From: Ralstonia wenshanensis
GTDB taxonomy: Bacteria; Pseudomonadota; Gammaproteobacteria; Burkholderiales; Burkholderiaceae
DNA length: 64,000 bases
Direction: 5' to 3'
Assembly (NCBI RefSeq): GCF_021173085.1
Contig: NZ_CP076413.1
Location: 2,170,001 to 2,234,000 of the forward strand
Positions 52,128 through 62,696 of the stretch are shown here, in pieces. Within the stretch, counting starts at the first letter, position 1; the number at the start of each line of letters is the position of its first letter. A model generated the notes under the pieces. The model did not search any database. It saw only the letters and a program-made list of their open reading frames with translations, and was not told the origin of the DNA. A program made the position numbers and the translations under genes.

Positions 52128-53132
52128 ATGGCTGTTTTCACCCCGGTCTCCGACGCCGAGATCGCTCTCTGGCTGGATCAATACGATGTGGGCGCCGTGC
52201 GCGCATTTCGCGGCATCCCCTCCGGGATCGAAAACTCCAACTTCTTCCTGACCACGGAAAAGGATGGGCAGACGCACGAATACGTCGTCACCCTGTTCGA
52301 GCGACTGACGCTTGAACAACTGCCGTTCTACCTGTATCTGATGCAGCATCTGGCGCAGCACGACATCAGCGTGCCGGCGCCGATTCCGGGGCGCGACGGC
52401 GAGATTCTGCGCACGCTCAACGGCAAGCCGGCGACCATCGTGACACGTCTGGCGGGCCGCTCGAACCTGGCGCCCACGGTGTCGGAATGCGCCATCGTCG
52501 GCGACATGCTCGCGCGCATGCATCTGGCCGGACGCGACTACCCACGCCATCAGCCGAATCTGCGCAGCCTGCCGTGGTGGAACGAAGTCGTGCCCGACGT
52601 CGTACCCTTCGTGCACGGCGACACGCGCGCGCTGCTGGAAAACGAACTCGCGCATCAGCAACGCTTCTTCGCCAGCGCCGACTACGCCGCGCTGCCCGAA
52701 GGCCCGTGCCATTGCGACCTCTTCCGTGACAACGTGCTGTTCGAGCCGGCCGCCGGTGGCCAGCCGGAACGCCTGGGTGGCTTCTTCGATTTTTACTTTG
52801 CCGGTGTCGACAAGTGGCTCTTCGACGTGGCCGTCACCGTGAACGACTGGTGCATCGACTTGGCCACGGGCGTGCTGGATGATGATCGGGCACGGGCCAT
52901 GCTCCACGCGTATCACGCCGTGCGGCCCTTCACCGACGCTGAGGCACGGCACTGGCAAGACATGCTGCGCGCCGCAGCCTATCGTTTCTGGGTCTCGCGC
53001 CTGTGGGATTTCTATCTGCCGCGCGACGCCGAACTGCTCAAACCGCATGACCCCACCCACTTTGAGCGCGTGCTCCGTGAACGGGTTGGCGCGGGCGCCC
53101 TGACTCTGGATCTTCCCCAACCATGCAACTGA
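52128..53132 (+). CDS. thrB: Homoserine kinase, type II (APH-like)
   Basis: A 334-residue kinase of the aminoglycoside-phosphotransferase fold that phosphorylates homoserine in threonine synthesis. [12 protein letters not shown] binds [15 protein letters not shown] near residue 200 is the catalytic loop (Asp and Asn), and GFFDFYFAG supplies the metal-binding Asp. This is unrelated in fold to the GHMP homoserine kinase of enteric bacteria. It overlaps the downstream membrane-protein gene by 10 bp, so the two are coupled. Confidence 0.93.
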   Translation: MAVFTPVSDAEIALWLDQYDVGAVRAFRGIPSGIENSNFFLTTEKDGQTHEYVVTLFERLTLEQLPFYLYLMQHLAQHDISVPAPIPGRDGEILRTLNGKPATIVTRLAGRSNLAPTVSECAIVGDMLARMHLAGRDYPRHQPNLRSLPWWNEVVPDVVPFVHGDTRALLENELAHQQRFFASADYAALPEGPCHCDLFRDNVLFEPAAGGQPERLGGFFDFYFAGVDKWLFDVAVTVNDWCIDLATGVLDDDRARAMLHAYHAVRPFTDAEARHWQDMLRAAAYRFWVSRLWDFYLPRDAELLKPHDPTHFERVLRERVGAGALTLDLPQPCN

Positions 53133-53920
53133 TTGAAGTACCGGCCAAGCAAGGCTACGTCTGGCTGCGCCAGGGTGCGTGGCTGTTTCGCAAGAACCCG
53201 ATCGGATTCTTGCTGCTGCTGTTCATCTACCTGTTTGCGGTCAACCTGCTGATGCTGCTGGTGCCGCCGATTGGTGTGTTCGCCATCCTGCTGGTGAATC
53301 CGGCCATCTTTGTTGGCTTCATGTCGGCCTGCCGCGATACGGTTGCTGGCAAGCGCGTGGGGCCTGCGTCGCTCATCGCCGGCTTTCGTGCGTACGGCAA
53401 GGATGCGATGCGCAGCCTGCTAAAGCTCGGCGGCATCTATGGCGTGCTGGTACTCGTGGTCAGCGGCGTGCTGATGACGATGGTGGATGTCGACACGCTC
53501 ATGACCGTGGTCAGCGACAAACCGCTCACCGCTGATGCCATCCGCGAGTTCTATCTCGCCATGGTGATGGGCTCGGTGCTGTACATCCCCGTGGCAGTGC
53601 TGTTCTGGTTTGCGCCGCTGCTGGTCGCATGGCACGGCATTCCGGTGGGCAAGGCGCTGTTCTTCAGCTGGATGGCCGTATGGCGCAACCGCGCGGCGTT
53701 CATCGCGTACGGCGTGCTGGTCGCAATTTTGCTGATCGCCGTGCCGCTGTTCATCGATGCGCTGTTCGCGTCGAGCGGCGCCAACAACATCGCCCCCATC
53801 ATTGCCACGCCGTACCGGATTCTGGTGATGGCGGTGCTGTACTGCTCGTTCTACGCCACCTACCGCGGCTGCTTCAACGTCACGCAGGCGGCCGGCCAAA
53901 CGACTGACACGACGGCCTGA
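53123..53920 (+). CDS. BPSS1780 family membrane protein
   Basis: A 265-residue inner membrane protein with about six hydrophobic segments ([69 protein letters not shown]; and two later). It begins [25 protein letters not shown], typical of the BPSS1780 family, which is found mainly in beta- and gammaproteobacteria. Function unknown. It overlaps the end of thrB by 10 bp and converges on uvrD. Confidence 0.88.
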   Translation: MQLIEVPAKQGYVWLRQGAWLFRKNPIGFLLLLFIYLFAVNLLMLLVPPIGVFAILLVNPAIFVGFMSACRDTVAGKRVGPASLIAGFRAYGKDAMRSLLKLGGIYGVLVLVVSGVLMTMVDVDTLMTVVSDKPLTADAIREFYLAMVMGSVLYIPVAVLFWFAPLLVAWHGIPVGKALFFSWMAVWRNRAAFIAYGVLVAILLIAVPLFIDALFASSGANNIAPIIATPYRILVMAVLYCSFYATYRGCFNVTQAAGQTTDTTA

Positions 53921-53940
53921 TCGGGCCGGATGACCCGATC
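53919..53940. other. Hairpin between the BPSS1780 gene and uvrD
   Basis: GATCGGG and CCCGATC form a 7-bp stem around 8 nt, starting inside the stop codon of the membrane-protein gene. No T-run follows on either strand, so it is a weak terminator at best. Confidence 0.4.
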
Positions 53941-53945
53941 GGTAC

Positions 53946-56306
53946 TCAGTTGATCGGGTCGAGCTTGGCGATGCCCAGCGCCAGCGTCTTCACGCCGTGG
54001 CGGTTGAACTTGATCTGGGCGCGCGCCTCGGCGCCCTCGCCTTCCAGCGTCGTAATGACGCCTTCCCCGAACTTGTTGTGGAACACCGACTGGCCCACGC
54101 GGAAGCCCGTGGCCTCTGCACGCTTGGCATCGGCGTAGTTCTTGCCGGTGTCCATGCCACCGGTCGGGCGGCCAGTGTAGGCGTCGTCATCGCCGCGCTC
54201 GGGGCGCTTGAACCAATCCTTGCCCCAAGCGGAATCGCCTTGCGCACGGCGGGTGGCTTGATAACCCGACTGCTGCGGCGTCAGCCACTTCAGCGTCTCT
54301 TCGGGCAATTCGTCAAAGAAGCGTGAACGGATGTGGTAGCGGATCTGACCATGCAGCACGCGGCTCTGCGCGAACGACAGATACAACCGCTCGCGGGCCC
54401 GGGTAATCGCCACGTACATCAGGCGGCGCTCTTCCTCCAGGCCGTCCTTCTCCATCTGGCTGTTTTCGTGGGGGAACAGACCCTCTTCCAGTCCGGTGAT
54501 GAAGACGACATGGAATTCCAGCCCCTTGGCCGCATGCACGGTCATCATCTGCACGGCATCCTGACCGGCCTGCGCCTGGTTGTCGCCAGCCTCTAGCGAG
54601 GCGTGCGTGAGAAACGCGACCAGCGGTGTCATCTCCGCGGGCGTCTCGTCGAGTACGAGTTCAGAAGCGGTATCGATCTCGCCGCCTTCGATGCGAAGCA
54701 TCGCATCGTGGCGCACGGGCAGCGCGGTGGCAATCGCATCCACGCCATAACCTTCTTCGGCAACGAAGGCTTGGGCGGCGGTCACCAGTTCCTGCAAGTT
54801 TTCGATGCGGTCCTGGCCCTCCTTCTCGCCCTGGTAATGCGTGATCAGGCCGCTGGCATGAATGACGTGCTGGACGATTTCGGGCAGTGTCATCTGGCGC
54901 GTGTCCGCACGCATCTGCTCAATCAGACGCACAAACGCCGACAACTTGGTGCCCGCCGCGCCCGTGAGATACGGCACCGATGCCGCGAGCGAAATGCCGT
55001 ACAGTCGCGCCGCATCCTGCAGCTGCTCCAGCGAACGCGCCCCCACGCCACGCGCCGGAAAGTTCACCACGCGGCCAAACGCGGCCTCATTGTCGGGATT
55101 CTCAAGAAGCTGGAGATACGCCAACGCGTGCTTGATTTCCGCACGCTCGAAGAAGCGCAGGCCGCCATACACCTTGTAGGCGATGCCGGCGGAAAACAGC
55201 GCGTGCTCGATCACCCGCGACTGCGCGTTGCTGCGATACAGGATGGCGATTTCGGAACGCGCCGTGCCACTGGCAATGCGGTCGCGGATTTCCTCGACGA
55301 TCCAGCCGGCTTCCTGCCCGTCGGTGGCGGCCTGATAGACGCGTACGGGCTCGCCATGGCCGGCGTCGGTGCGCAGGTTTTTGCCCAGCCGACGCGTGTT
55401 GTGCGAGATCAGGTGGTTGGCGGTATCGAGGATGTGGCCGTGCGAGCGGTAGTTCTGTTCCAGCTTGATCCGGTGCTCGACCCGGAATTCGCGTTCAAAG
55501 TCGACCATGTTGCCGACGTTGGCGCCACGAAACGCATAGATGCTCTGATCATCGTCGCCCACGGCAAAGATGGCGTTGGGCGTGACACCAGGCTCGCCCA
55601 GGCCGGCCAGGATCTTCAGCCAGGCGTATTGCAGCTTGTTCGTATCCTGGAACTCGTCGACCAGGATGTGCTTGAAGCGCCGTTGGTAGTGCGCGCGGAT
55701 GGCATCGTTGTAGCGCAGCAGTTCGTAGCAGCGCAGCAGCAGCTCTGCAAAATCGACCACGCCTTCGCGCTGGCATTGCGCGTCGTAAGCGGCGTAGAGA
55801 TCGGCCATGCGGCGGTCGTATTCGTTAGCGATTTCCAGATCGCCCGCGCGCAGGCCCTGCTCTTTGGCGCCATTGATGAAGTACTGGACGTTCTTGGGCG
55901 GGAATTTCTCGTCGTCGATATTGAGCGACTTGAGCAGGCGCTTGACGGCGGAGAGCTGGTCTTGCGTATCCAAGATCTGGAACGTCTGCGGCAAACCGGC
56001 ATCACGGTAATGCGCGCGCAGCAACCGGTTGCACAGACCGTGGAACGTGCCGATCCACATGGCGCGCGTGTTGATCGGCAGCATGGCCTGCAGGCGGGCC
56101 GTCATTTCCTTGGCCGCCTTGTTCGTAAACGTGACGGCCAGCACACCTGAGGGCGACACGCGCGCGCTCTGGATCAGCCACGCGATGCGGGTGGTCAACA
56201 CGCGCGTCTTGCCGCTGCCCGCCCCCGCCAGGATCAGCGCTGATTCATCGGGAAGCGTGATGGCAGCGCGTTGTTCGGGGTTCAGATTGGCGAGCAGGTC
56301 GGACAT
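53946..56306 (-). CDS. uvrD: ATP-dependent DNA helicase UvrD/Rep family
   Basis: A 786-residue superfamily 1 helicase for excision and mismatch repair. Walker A is AGAGSGKTRVLTTR near residue 30, motif II LVDEFQD, motif III VGDDDQSIYAFRGA, motif IV and V/VI as in VHAAKGLEFHVVF and YVAITRARERLYL. The C-terminal tail (VGQSVFHNKFGEGVITTLEGEG) is the Tudor-like end that contacts RNA polymerase in UvrD and PcrA. The long open extension upstream lies antisense to valS and is rejected. It is divergent from valS across 150 bp. Confidence 0.95.
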   Translation of the reverse strand: MSDLLANLNPEQRAAITLPDESALILAGAGSGKTRVLTTRIAWLIQSARVSPSGVLAVTFTNKAAKEMTARLQAMLPINTRAMWIGTFHGLCNRLLRAHYRDAGLPQTFQILDTQDQLSAVKRLLKSLNIDDEKFPPKNVQYFINGAKEQGLRAGDLEIANEYDRRMADLYAAYDAQCQREGVVDFAELLLRCYELLRYNDAIRAHYQRRFKHILVDEFQDTNKLQYAWLKILAGLGEPGVTPNAIFAVGDDDQSIYAFRGANVGNMVDFEREFRVEHRIKLEQNYRSHGHILDTANHLISHNTRRLGKNLRTDAGHGEPVRVYQAATDGQEAGWIVEEIRDRIASGTARSEIAILYRSNAQSRVIEHALFSAGIAYKVYGGLRFFERAEIKHALAYLQLLENPDNEAAFGRVVNFPARGVGARSLEQLQDAARLYGISLAASVPYLTGAAGTKLSAFVRLIEQMRADTRQMTLPEIVQHVIHASGLITHYQGEKEGQDRIENLQELVTAAQAFVAEEGYGVDAIATALPVRHDAMLRIEGGEIDTASELVLDETPAEMTPLVAFLTHASLEAGDNQAQAGQDAVQMMTVHAAKGLEFHVVFITGLEEGLFPHENSQMEKDGLEEERRLMYVAITRARERLYLSFAQSRVLHGQIRYHIRSRFFDELPEETLKWLTPQQSGYQATRRAQGDSAWGKDWFKRPERGDDDAYTGRPTGGMDTGKNYADAKRAEATGFRVGQSVFHNKFGEGVITTLEGEGAEARAQIKFNRHGVKTLALGIAKLDPIN

Positions 56307-56456
56307 GCGGGAGGAGCCTCGGCAGAATCCTGAAATTATACCGGCCGCATTCGCCGCTTCGCCCGTGCCGGACATCGACACGCCGTATAATTCCAAGCTT
56401 TCGCCCGCCATTTTCCTGGGCCAAACGTCTTTTTGCGCCCACTGCGCCCCGTCAGC

Positions 56457-59333
56457 ATGACCGATCAAAACCAGTCCCTCGCCAAGAGTTTCGAACCCGC
56501 CACCATCGAGCAGAAGTGGAGCGCGGCCTGGGAAGCGATGGGCGTCTCCCGCGCGACGCTCGAAGCCGGCAAGCCCGACTTCTGTATCCAGCTCCCGCCG
56601 CCGAACGTGACGGGCACGCTGCACATGGGCCACGCGTTCAACCAGACCATCATGGACGGCCTGACGCGCCACGCGCGCATGTCGGGCGCCAACACGCTGT
56701 GGGTGCCGGGCACCGACCACGCGGGCATCGCCACACAGATCGTTGTCGAGCGCCAGCTGGACGCCCAAGGCGTGTCGCGCCATGACATGGGCCGCGAGAA
56801 GTTCGTCGAGAAGGTCTGGGAATGGAAAGAGCAATCGGGCTCGACCATCACGCGCCAGGTGCGCCGCATGGGCGCCTCGATCGACTGGGAGCGCGAATAT
56901 TTCACGATGGACCCGAAGATGTCGCGCGCGGTCAGCGACGTCTTCGTGCGCCTGTATGAGCAGGGCCTGATCTACCGCGGCAAGCGCCTGGTCAACTGGG
57001 ACCCGGTGCTGGGCACCGCCGTGTCCGACCTGGAAGTGGTGAGCGAGGAAGAAGAAGGCTCGCTGTGGCACATCCGGTATCCGCTGGCCGAACCGGACGC
57101 CGTTGGCGGCCTGACCCACCTGACGGTGGCCACCACCCGCCCCGAGACGATGCTCGGCGACACGGCCGTGATGGTGCACCCCGAGGATGAGCGCTACGCG
57201 CACCTCATCGGCAAGTTCGTTCACCTGCCGCTGACCGATCGCAAGATCCCCGTGATTGCTGACGAATACGTCGACCGCGCGTTCGGCACCGGCGTTGTCA
57301 AGGTGACCCCTGGCCACGATTTCAACGACTACGCGGTGGGCCAGCGCCACAAGTTGCCGCAACTGTCGATCCTGACGCTCGACGCGAAGATCGTTGCCGA
57401 TGCCCCCGCAGCCTATGCCGGCTTGGATCGCTTCGACGCGCGCAAGAAGATCGTCGAGAACCTCGAGGCGCAGGGCCTGCTGGCTGAAGTCAAGAAACAC
57501 ACGCTGATGGTGCCGCGCGGCGACCGTACCGGCGTCGTCATCGAGCCGATGCTGACGGATCAGTGGTTCGTCGCCATGAGCAAACCGGCGCCCGAAGGCA
57601 CGCGCTTCCCGGGCCGCTCCATCGCTGAAGTCGCGCTGGACGCCGTGCAGAGCGGCAAGATCAAGCTCGTGCCCGAGCAGTGGGTCAACACGTACAACCA
57701 GTGGCTGAACAACATCCAGGACTGGTGCATCTCGCGCCAACTCTGGTGGGGTCACCAGATTCCGGCGTGGTACGACGAAGCTGGCAATGTGTATGTTGGC
57801 CGCACCGAAGAGGAAGCCAAGGCCCAGGCAGCTTCTAAGGGCTACACCGGCGCACTCACGCGTGACGACGACGTGCTCGACACGTGGTTTTCGTCGGCGC
57901 TGGTGCCGTTCTCATCGCTGGGCTGGCCGGCTGATACGCCGGAACTGAAGCACTTCTTGCCCTCCACCGTGCTGGTCACTGGCTACGACATCATCTTCTT
58001 CTGGGTGGCGCGCATGGTCATGATGACCCTGCACTTCACCGGCGAAGTGCCCTTCCACACCGTCTACGTGCACGGCCTCGTGCGCGACTCGGAAGGCAAG
58101 AAGATGAGCAAGTCCGAAGGCAACACGCTCGACCCGGTGGACCTGATCGACGGTATCGCGCTGGAGCCGCTGCTGGCCAAGCGCACGACCGGCCTGCGCC
58201 GCCCGAAGGACGCGCCCAAAGTCGAGAAGCGCACGCGCAAGGAATTCCCTGAAGGCATTCCTGCATTCGGTGCCGACGCGCTGCGCTTTACGTTCGCCTC
58301 GCTCGCCACGCTTGGCCGCAGCATCAACTTTGACCCGGGCCGCTGCGAGGGCTATCGCAACTTTTGTAACAAGCTCTGGAACGCCACGCGCTTCGTGCTG
58401 ATGAACACCGAAGGCCAGGACTGCGGCGTGCAGGAATGCGTCGGTGATTGCGGCCCCGAAGGCTATCTGCACTTCTCGCAGGCTGACCGCTGGATCGTCT
58501 CGCTGCTGCAGCGCGTGGAAACCGAAGTGGAGAAAGGCTTTGCCGACTACCGCTTCGACAACATCGCCAACGCCATCTACAAATTCGTCTGGGACGAATA
58601 CTGCGACTGGTACCTTGAACTGGCCAAGGTGCAGATCCAGACCGGCACGCCGGCCCAGCAACGCGCTACGCGCCGCACGCTGCTGCGTGTGCTGGAAACC
58701 GTGCTGCGCCTGGCGCACCCCATCATTCCGTTCATTACCGAAGAACTCTGGCAGAAGGTGGCGCCGATGGCTGGCCGCGCCAAGGGCGACGGCACCGAAA
58801 GCCTCGCGCTGCAGGAATACCCGCGCGCCGTGCTGTCCAAGATCGACGAACAGGCCGAACAGTGGGTGCAGCAACTGAAGGCGCTGGTGGACGCCTGCCG
58901 CAACCTGCGCGGCGAGATGAATATTTCCCCGGCGCAGCGCGTGCCGCTGTACGCCAATGGCGAAGCCGAATTCCTGCAGGTGGCGGCACCGTACGTGCAG
59001 GCGCTGGGCAAGCTGTCTGAAGTGAAGGTCTACACGGATGCGGCCGCCATGGAGCAGGACGGCGCCGGCGCACCGGTCGCCATCGTCGGCGAGAACAAGC
59101 TGCTGCTGAAGATCGAGATCGACGTGGCTGCCGAGCATGCGCGGCTGTCGAAGGAAATCGACCGCCTGCGCGGCGAGATTACCAAGTGCGAAGCCAAGCT
59201 CGGCAACGAATCGTTCGTCGCCCGCGCGCCGGCCGCCGTGGTGGAACAGGAACAAAAGCGCGTGACGGATTTCAAAGCCACGCTGGCCAAGCTGGAGGCC
59301 CAGATCGCACGGCTACCGGTTCAAGCCGCCTGA
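56457..59333 (+). CDS. valS: Valyl-tRNA synthetase
   Basis: A 958-residue class I synthetase. HIGH-like [16 protein letters not shown] is near residue 45, the editing domain ([13 protein letters not shown]) follows, and the KMSKS motif is KKMSKSEGN near residue 550. The anticodon-binding domain and the C-terminal coiled-coil ([21 protein letters not shown]...) typical of ValRS complete it. I chose the ATG giving MTDQNQSLA. No T-box or attenuator is visible upstream. galU follows 33 bp later. Confidence 0.97.
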   Translation: MTDQNQSLAKSFEPATIEQKWSAAWEAMGVSRATLEAGKPDFCIQLPPPNVTGTLHMGHAFNQTIMDGLTRHARMSGANTLWVPGTDHAGIATQIVVERQLDAQGVSRHDMGREKFVEKVWEWKEQSGSTITRQVRRMGASIDWEREYFTMDPKMSRAVSDVFVRLYEQGLIYRGKRLVNWDPVLGTAVSDLEVVSEEEEGSLWHIRYPLAEPDAVGGLTHLTVATTRPETMLGDTAVMVHPEDERYAHLIGKFVHLPLTDRKIPVIADEYVDRAFGTGVVKVTPGHDFNDYAVGQRHKLPQLSILTLDAKIVADAPAAYAGLDRFDARKKIVENLEAQGLLAEVKKHTLMVPRGDRTGVVIEPMLTDQWFVAMSKPAPEGTRFPGRSIAEVALDAVQSGKIKLVPEQWVNTYNQWLNNIQDWCISRQLWWGHQIPAWYDEAGNVYVGRTEEEAKAQAASKGYTGALTRDDDVLDTWFSSALVPFSSLGWPADTPELKHFLPSTVLVTGYDIIFFWVARMVMMTLHFTGEVPFHTVYVHGLVRDSEGKKMSKSEGNTLDPVDLIDGIALEPLLAKRTTGLRRPKDAPKVEKRTRKEFPEGIPAFGADALRFTFASLATLGRSINFDPGRCEGYRNFCNKLWNATRFVLMNTEGQDCGVQECVGDCGPEGYLHFSQADRWIVSLLQRVETEVEKGFADYRFDNIANAIYKFVWDEYCDWYLELAKVQIQTGTPAQQRATRRTLLRVLETVLRLAHPIIPFITEELWQKVAPMAGRAKGDGTESLALQEYPRAVLSKIDEQAEQWVQQLKALVDACRNLRGEMNISPAQRVPLYANGEAEFLQVAAPYVQALGKLSEVKVYTDAAAMEQDGAGAPVAIVGENKLLLKIEIDVAAEHARLSKEIDRLRGEITKCEAKLGNESFVARAPAAVVEQEQKRVTDFKATLAKLEAQIARLPVQAA

Positions 59334-59366
59334 GCGCCCGGAACAATCGATATCAAGGAAACCACG

Positions 59367-60239
59367 ATGCAACGCGTCACCAAAGCCGTTTTCCCCGTCG
59401 CGGGGCTCGGAACCCGCTTTCTGCCGGCCACCAAGGCCAGCCCGAAGGAAATGCTACCGGTCGTAGACAAGCCGCTGATCCAGTACGCCGTGGAAGAAGC
59501 CATGGCCGCCGGGATCACCGAGATGATCTTCGTCACGGGCCGCAGCAAGCGCGCCATCGAAGATCACTTCGACAAGGCGTACGAACTGGAAGCGGAACTG
59601 GAAGCCAAGCACAAGACTGCCCTGCTCGAGGTCGTACGTTCGATCAAGCCGTCGCATGTGGATTGCTTCTACGTGCGCCAGCCGGAAGCGCTGGGCCTGG
59701 GCCATGCCGTGCAATGTGCCGAGAAGCTCGTGGGCGACGCGCCGTTCGCAGTCATCCTGGCTGACGATCTGCTGGACGGCGACCCGCCCGTCATGAAGCA
59801 GATGGTCGACCTGTATGAGCACTACAACTGCTCGGTCATTGGCGTGGAAGAGATCGACCGCGAGCAGAGCCGTTCGTACGGCGTGGTCGATGGCCGGCCG
59901 TGGGAAGAAGACGGCAGCGTGATCAAGATGTCGGGCATCGTCGAAAAGCCGGCGCCGGAAAACGCGCCGTCCAACCTGGGGGTGGTCGGCCGCTACATCC
60001 TCACGCCGCGCATTTTTGATCACATCCGCAACCTCAAACCCGGCGCGGGCGGGGAACTGCAGCTCACGGATGCCATCCAGTCGCTGCTGTCCGCCGAGCA
60101 GGTGCTCGCCTATCGCTACAAGGGCGTGCGCTACGACTGCGGCAGCAAACTCGGCTACCTGAAGGCAACGGTGGAACTGGCGCTCAAGCACAAGGAAGTC
60201 GCTGACGACTTCCGAGCCTATCTGGCTGCACGCGGCTGA
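59367..60239 (+). CDS. galU: UTP-glucose-1-phosphate uridylyltransferase
   Basis: A 290-residue nucleotidyltransferase making UDP-glucose for LPS and other glycans. [29 protein letters not shown] is the nucleotide-binding and Arg-rich start; ILADDLLDG supplies the metal-binding Asp; [21 protein letters not shown] and [12 protein letters not shown] complete the family signature. AAGGAA lies before the start codon. It is probably co-transcribed with valS, ends at a strong terminator and could supply the LPS glucosyltransferases encoded near the window start. Confidence 0.96.
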   Translation: MQRVTKAVFPVAGLGTRFLPATKASPKEMLPVVDKPLIQYAVEEAMAAGITEMIFVTGRSKRAIEDHFDKAYELEAELEAKHKTALLEVVRSIKPSHVDCFYVRQPEALGLGHAVQCAEKLVGDAPFAVILADDLLDGDPPVMKQMVDLYEHYNCSVIGVEEIDREQSRSYGVVDGRPWEEDGSVIKMSGIVEKPAPENAPSNLGVVGRYILTPRIFDHIRNLKPGAGGELQLTDAIQSLLSAEQVLAYRYKGVRYDCGSKLGYLKATVELALKHKEVADDFRAYLAARG

Positions 60240-60261
60240 GCCAACAGGCGCGTCGCCATGG

Positions 60262-60298
60262 AAAAAACCCGCGCAGCGTGAGCTGACGCGGGTTTTTT
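60262..60298. terminator. Bidirectional terminator after galU
   Basis: CCCGCG and CGCGGG pair around a 13-nt loop, with six A before and six T after. It serves galU and possibly the converging glycosidase-like gene. Confidence 0.85.
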
Positions 60299-60368
60299 GT
60301 TGCCGGATCGTGTCCCGTCCGTCCGGCGCGGAGTTCCACCCTTTTGCGAGGAGAGGCTGCAGCCGTTC

Positions 60369-61364
60369 TTATTGCGGTGCCGTCAGCGGTTTGATGGTGT
60401 TGTTCAGCAAGCTCCAGTACGAACTGGTGCTGTACGGCAGCATCTGCTCAACGTAGTTCCACCAGAAGTAGCCGCCGATAAAGCGCGGATCGGCCGCCAT
60501 CGTGGTGGTACCCATGGGGTAGTACGACTTGATCAGATTCTGCTGTACGGAGGTCGGCGCCGAGATGCTGGACGTGCCAATCTCACCAAAGCCCACCTTC
60601 GCGACCGGGAAGATGCTTTCAAGCAACTTGAAATCGTTTGCCCACGACGGATTCAATCCTGGGCAGTCCTGGTACGGGTAGTAGCTGAACAGTGCGTAGT
60701 CGGCACCTTGGAGCACACGGGACGGCAGGAAATTAGTCGCCCAGGTACGCCATGAGTCCATCGACAGTTCGTAGCAGTTGGTGCCCTTGCCATCGTCGTT
60801 GTAGTACATCGTCACCGACACCAGGCCACCCGCGCCCTTCACGATGTCGTAGGCATTGCCGACCATCTGACCGATCTGCTGTTCCTGCGACGTTGCCGTC
60901 GTGGTCGGACCGCTCGGGTTGGCACGCAGCCATTCGCCGTTGATTTCATTGGCGATTTCCCATACATCCACGACATTTTTCAGCGTGCTCACCAACTCGT
61001 TAGTGCGTGCGCTGTAAGTAGTCGGGTCGACGGGGAAATAGTACGAATCCATCACTTCGCCCATCACGTAGGCGACTTGATGAAGCTTGACCAGCGGCGC
61101 GTAGTAGTCGGCGGCCGATGTACCCGGGTCAAAGACCACGCGCACGGTCGGCTTGTACGGCAGGTGCGTGAGCGAGGCCACGATCGCATTGATTTTGCTG
61201 ACGTCATCAAGCGTGACGCCGTAGATGGGAGCCTTCGGGCGCGTGGCCTGCGCCGAGGCGGTTTGTATTCCCAGGCCTGTCAGCGTTGTTGCTGCCGCCA
61301 GACCCACCAAAGCGCGCAGGCTCATGCGCGCCGCCCTCTGTGCTGCTTTTTTGGTTTCCAACAT
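60369..61364 (-). CDS. Exported TIM-barrel glycoside-hydrolase-like protein
   Basis: A 331-residue secreted protein with a Sec signal peptide (LVGLAAATTLTGLGIQTASA). WEIANEINGEW near residue 138 and VGFGEIG near residue 259 are placed as the acid/base and nucleophile Glu of clan GH-A TIM-barrel hydrolases. YALFSYYPYQDC and GGYFWWNYVEQM fit barrel strands with aromatic sugar platforms. I cannot assign a GH family. A second ATG 39 bp into the gene (MSLRALVG) gives a more usual signal peptide and has GAGGG upstream. The gene converges on galU. Confidence 0.7.
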   Translation of the reverse strand: MLETKKAAQRAARMSLRALVGLAAATTLTGLGIQTASAQATRPKAPIYGVTLDDVSKINAIVASLTHLPYKPTVRVVFDPGTSAADYYAPLVKLHQVAYVMGEVMDSYYFPVDPTTYSARTNELVSTLKNVVDVWEIANEINGEWLRANPSGPTTTATSQEQQIGQMVGNAYDIVKGAGGLVSVTMYYNDDGKGTNCYELSMDSWRTWATNFLPSRVLQGADYALFSYYPYQDCPGLNPSWANDFKLLESIFPVAKVGFGEIGTSSISAPTSVQQNLIKSYYPMGTTTMAADPRFIGGYFWWNYVEQMLPYSTSSYWSLLNNTIKPLTAPQ

Positions 61365-61659
61365 TGTGATTTTCTATTCCCTCGGACGCAAAAAACGTTA
61401 CGCCCAGTACTGCGATGGACAAGCGCCGTCCTACCTGTGCGGTATCCCGATGTGGTGTGACTCCTTTGACACACTGAACACCGAACGGGTGCGAGCGTCA
61501 GATGACGCCCCGGTCGGCGAATGGATGCGCGATTAGAGGTCCTGCTGAGTCGATGGATCGATCAACGGCCGTGCGCTTATTGAGTGGACTGGTACAGCTG
61601 GCGCGAGCTCACCCGAGGGTGGCACGCGGCTTGATAATGTGACAAGCCCTGCACTTCAG

Positions 61660-61695
61660 TTGGCTGCCAACTGTGTTCCCCCCGTTGGCAGCCAA
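61660..61695. repeat. Nested palindrome: two TTGGCnGCCAA sites as a 12-bp inverted repeat
   Basis: TTGGCTGCCAAC and GTTGGCAGCCAA are exact reverse complements with a 12-nt spacer. Each arm is itself a palindrome around one base, so it could be two dimer sites for one regulator or a large hairpin. No T-run follows. Confidence 0.55.
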
Positions 61696-61754
61696 GCGGC
61701 ATGATACCGGATGTTGTAGGCAGATCAACGAAATTTAACGCTGCTTACGCAGCA

Positions 61755-61791
61755 ATAATAAAAAAACCGCGGGTCGGGCAGACACGCGGTT
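61755..61791 (-). terminator. Intrinsic terminator of infA
   Basis: On the minus strand AACCGCG and CGCGGTT form a 7-bp stem with a 13-nt loop, followed by TTTTTATTATT. Confidence 0.82.
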
Positions 61792-61836
61792 CTTCGAAAC
61801 GCCCACGGGGTGGACGTCTTGGCGGCACAGCCGTTT

Positions 61837-62055
61837 TTACTTGTGCCGGTAGTTGATGCGACCCTTCGTGAGGTCGTACGGCGACATCTCCAGCTTCACG
61901 CGGTCGCCCGCGAGAATGCGGATACGGTGCTTCTGCATCTTGCCCGATGCGTAAGCCCAGATTTCCACGCCGTTTTCCAACTGCACGCGAAAACGATTGT
62001 CGGGTAGTGCTTCAGACACCACCCCTTCAAATTCAATCAGTTCTTCCTTGGCCAA
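61837..62055 (-). CDS. infA: Translation initiation factor IF-1 (second-type paralog)
   Basis: A 72-residue OB-fold protein ([28 protein letters not shown] ... [36 protein letters not shown]) that binds the 30S A site during initiation. It differs clearly from the IF-1 normally found in ribosomal protein operons (which begins KDDVIQ) and stands alone, so it is probably a paralog. The start is a TTG with AGGA 7-8 bp upstream; no ATG or GTG lies in place. The RNA leader may be about 300 nt if the TAGAAT box at 62376-62381 is the promoter. Confidence 0.93.
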   Translation of the reverse strand: MAKEELIEFEGVVSEALPDNRFRVQLENGVEIWAYASGKMQKHRIRILAGDRVKLEMSPYDLTKGRINYRHK

Positions 62056-62402
62056 ACTCGTTCCTTTGTATGCAGCACGCGGCTGCGCCGATGGTTGCAA
62101 TGATGTGATGACCCACCCGAACCACGCCACACGCATCTAGGAGCATGCAGCGGTACGCCGCGATCATCTGCCCGGACAGCGGGCTTGGGGGGTACCGAGT
62201 TGCACGGAACACAAATCGCGCCCGCCAAAGGCGCGCGCCGTTTCGTGCAAGCGAGAGCGAGGATGGGTGGCGGTCGCAGAAGCGCGCCGCCCGACTCGGC
62301 GCGGGGTATTCCCCGGTGCTGGACTCAGCCGCCACCGGCCATGATTGGCGCGGCGGCGAGCCGGATTCGCCCGCTATTCTACCACGGGGAGGTTCGGCGG
62401 GT
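62056..62402. other. Gene-free region upstream of infA
   Basis: No gene is supported. On the minus strand TAGAAT (62376-62381) with TGAACC 18 bp before it may be the infA promoter, overlapping the end of the upstream hypothetical gene. That gives a GC-rich leader of roughly 310 nt before the TTG start. Frames in this stretch are antisense or lack a start signal. Confidence 0.45.
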
Positions 62403-62696
62403 TCAGGCGCCGTCGGCAGGAAGAGACAGTTCAGGCACGTCGCCATCGATGATGCTCTCAGCAAAGCGCAGCGCTGCAATGCGTGCAGCACCCACATTGC
62501 TGAATTGTCGATCTCCTGAGAGTCGGAAGACCTGCGTCTGCCCGGGTTCGGGCGACTCCCCCGCCCGACAGATCATCACGGCTGCGTTGTAGCTGCGATC
62601 TTCCCTGGCCTCGGGCCAGCGTGCCGTGCGTTCATGTTGGAAAGCCAACGGATAAATGTCGAAGCCTTTGTATTGGCCCGCCGGCGAAGTGTCCAT
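62403..62696 (-). CDS. Small hypothetical protein
   Basis: A 97-residue soluble protein of unknown function (QYKGFDIYPLAFQHERTARWPEAREDRSYNAAVMICRAG). It has the look of a compact alpha/beta fold, with beta strands early and a helix near the end (VGAARIAALRFAESIIDG). No signal or membrane segment is present. AAGGGGG lies 9 bp before the chosen ATG, and a promoter is visible 37-66 bp upstream; the longer upstream frame is therefore rejected. It stands alone between infA and the GH114-type gene, transcribed toward infA. Confidence 0.7.
   Translation of the reverse strand: MDTSPAGQYKGFDIYPLAFQHERTARWPEAREDRSYNAAVMICRAGESPEPGQTQVFRLSGDRQFSNVGAARIAALRFAESIIDGDVPELSLPADGA

Larger units (their letters stand above)
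61365..61836. other. Gene-free region between the glycosidase-like gene and infA
   Basis: This region holds the infA terminator and a nested palindromic repeat, described separately. The promoter of the glycosidase-like gene should lie here, but I see no convincing -35/-10 pair. Several short open frames have no Shine-Dalgarno sequence or recognisable product. Confidence 0.5.

Noticed and set aside
56307-57755. N-terminal extension of uvrD of about 480 codons
   Set aside because: Antisense to valS; UvrD family alignment begins at MSDLLANLN, so this is only an open mirror frame.
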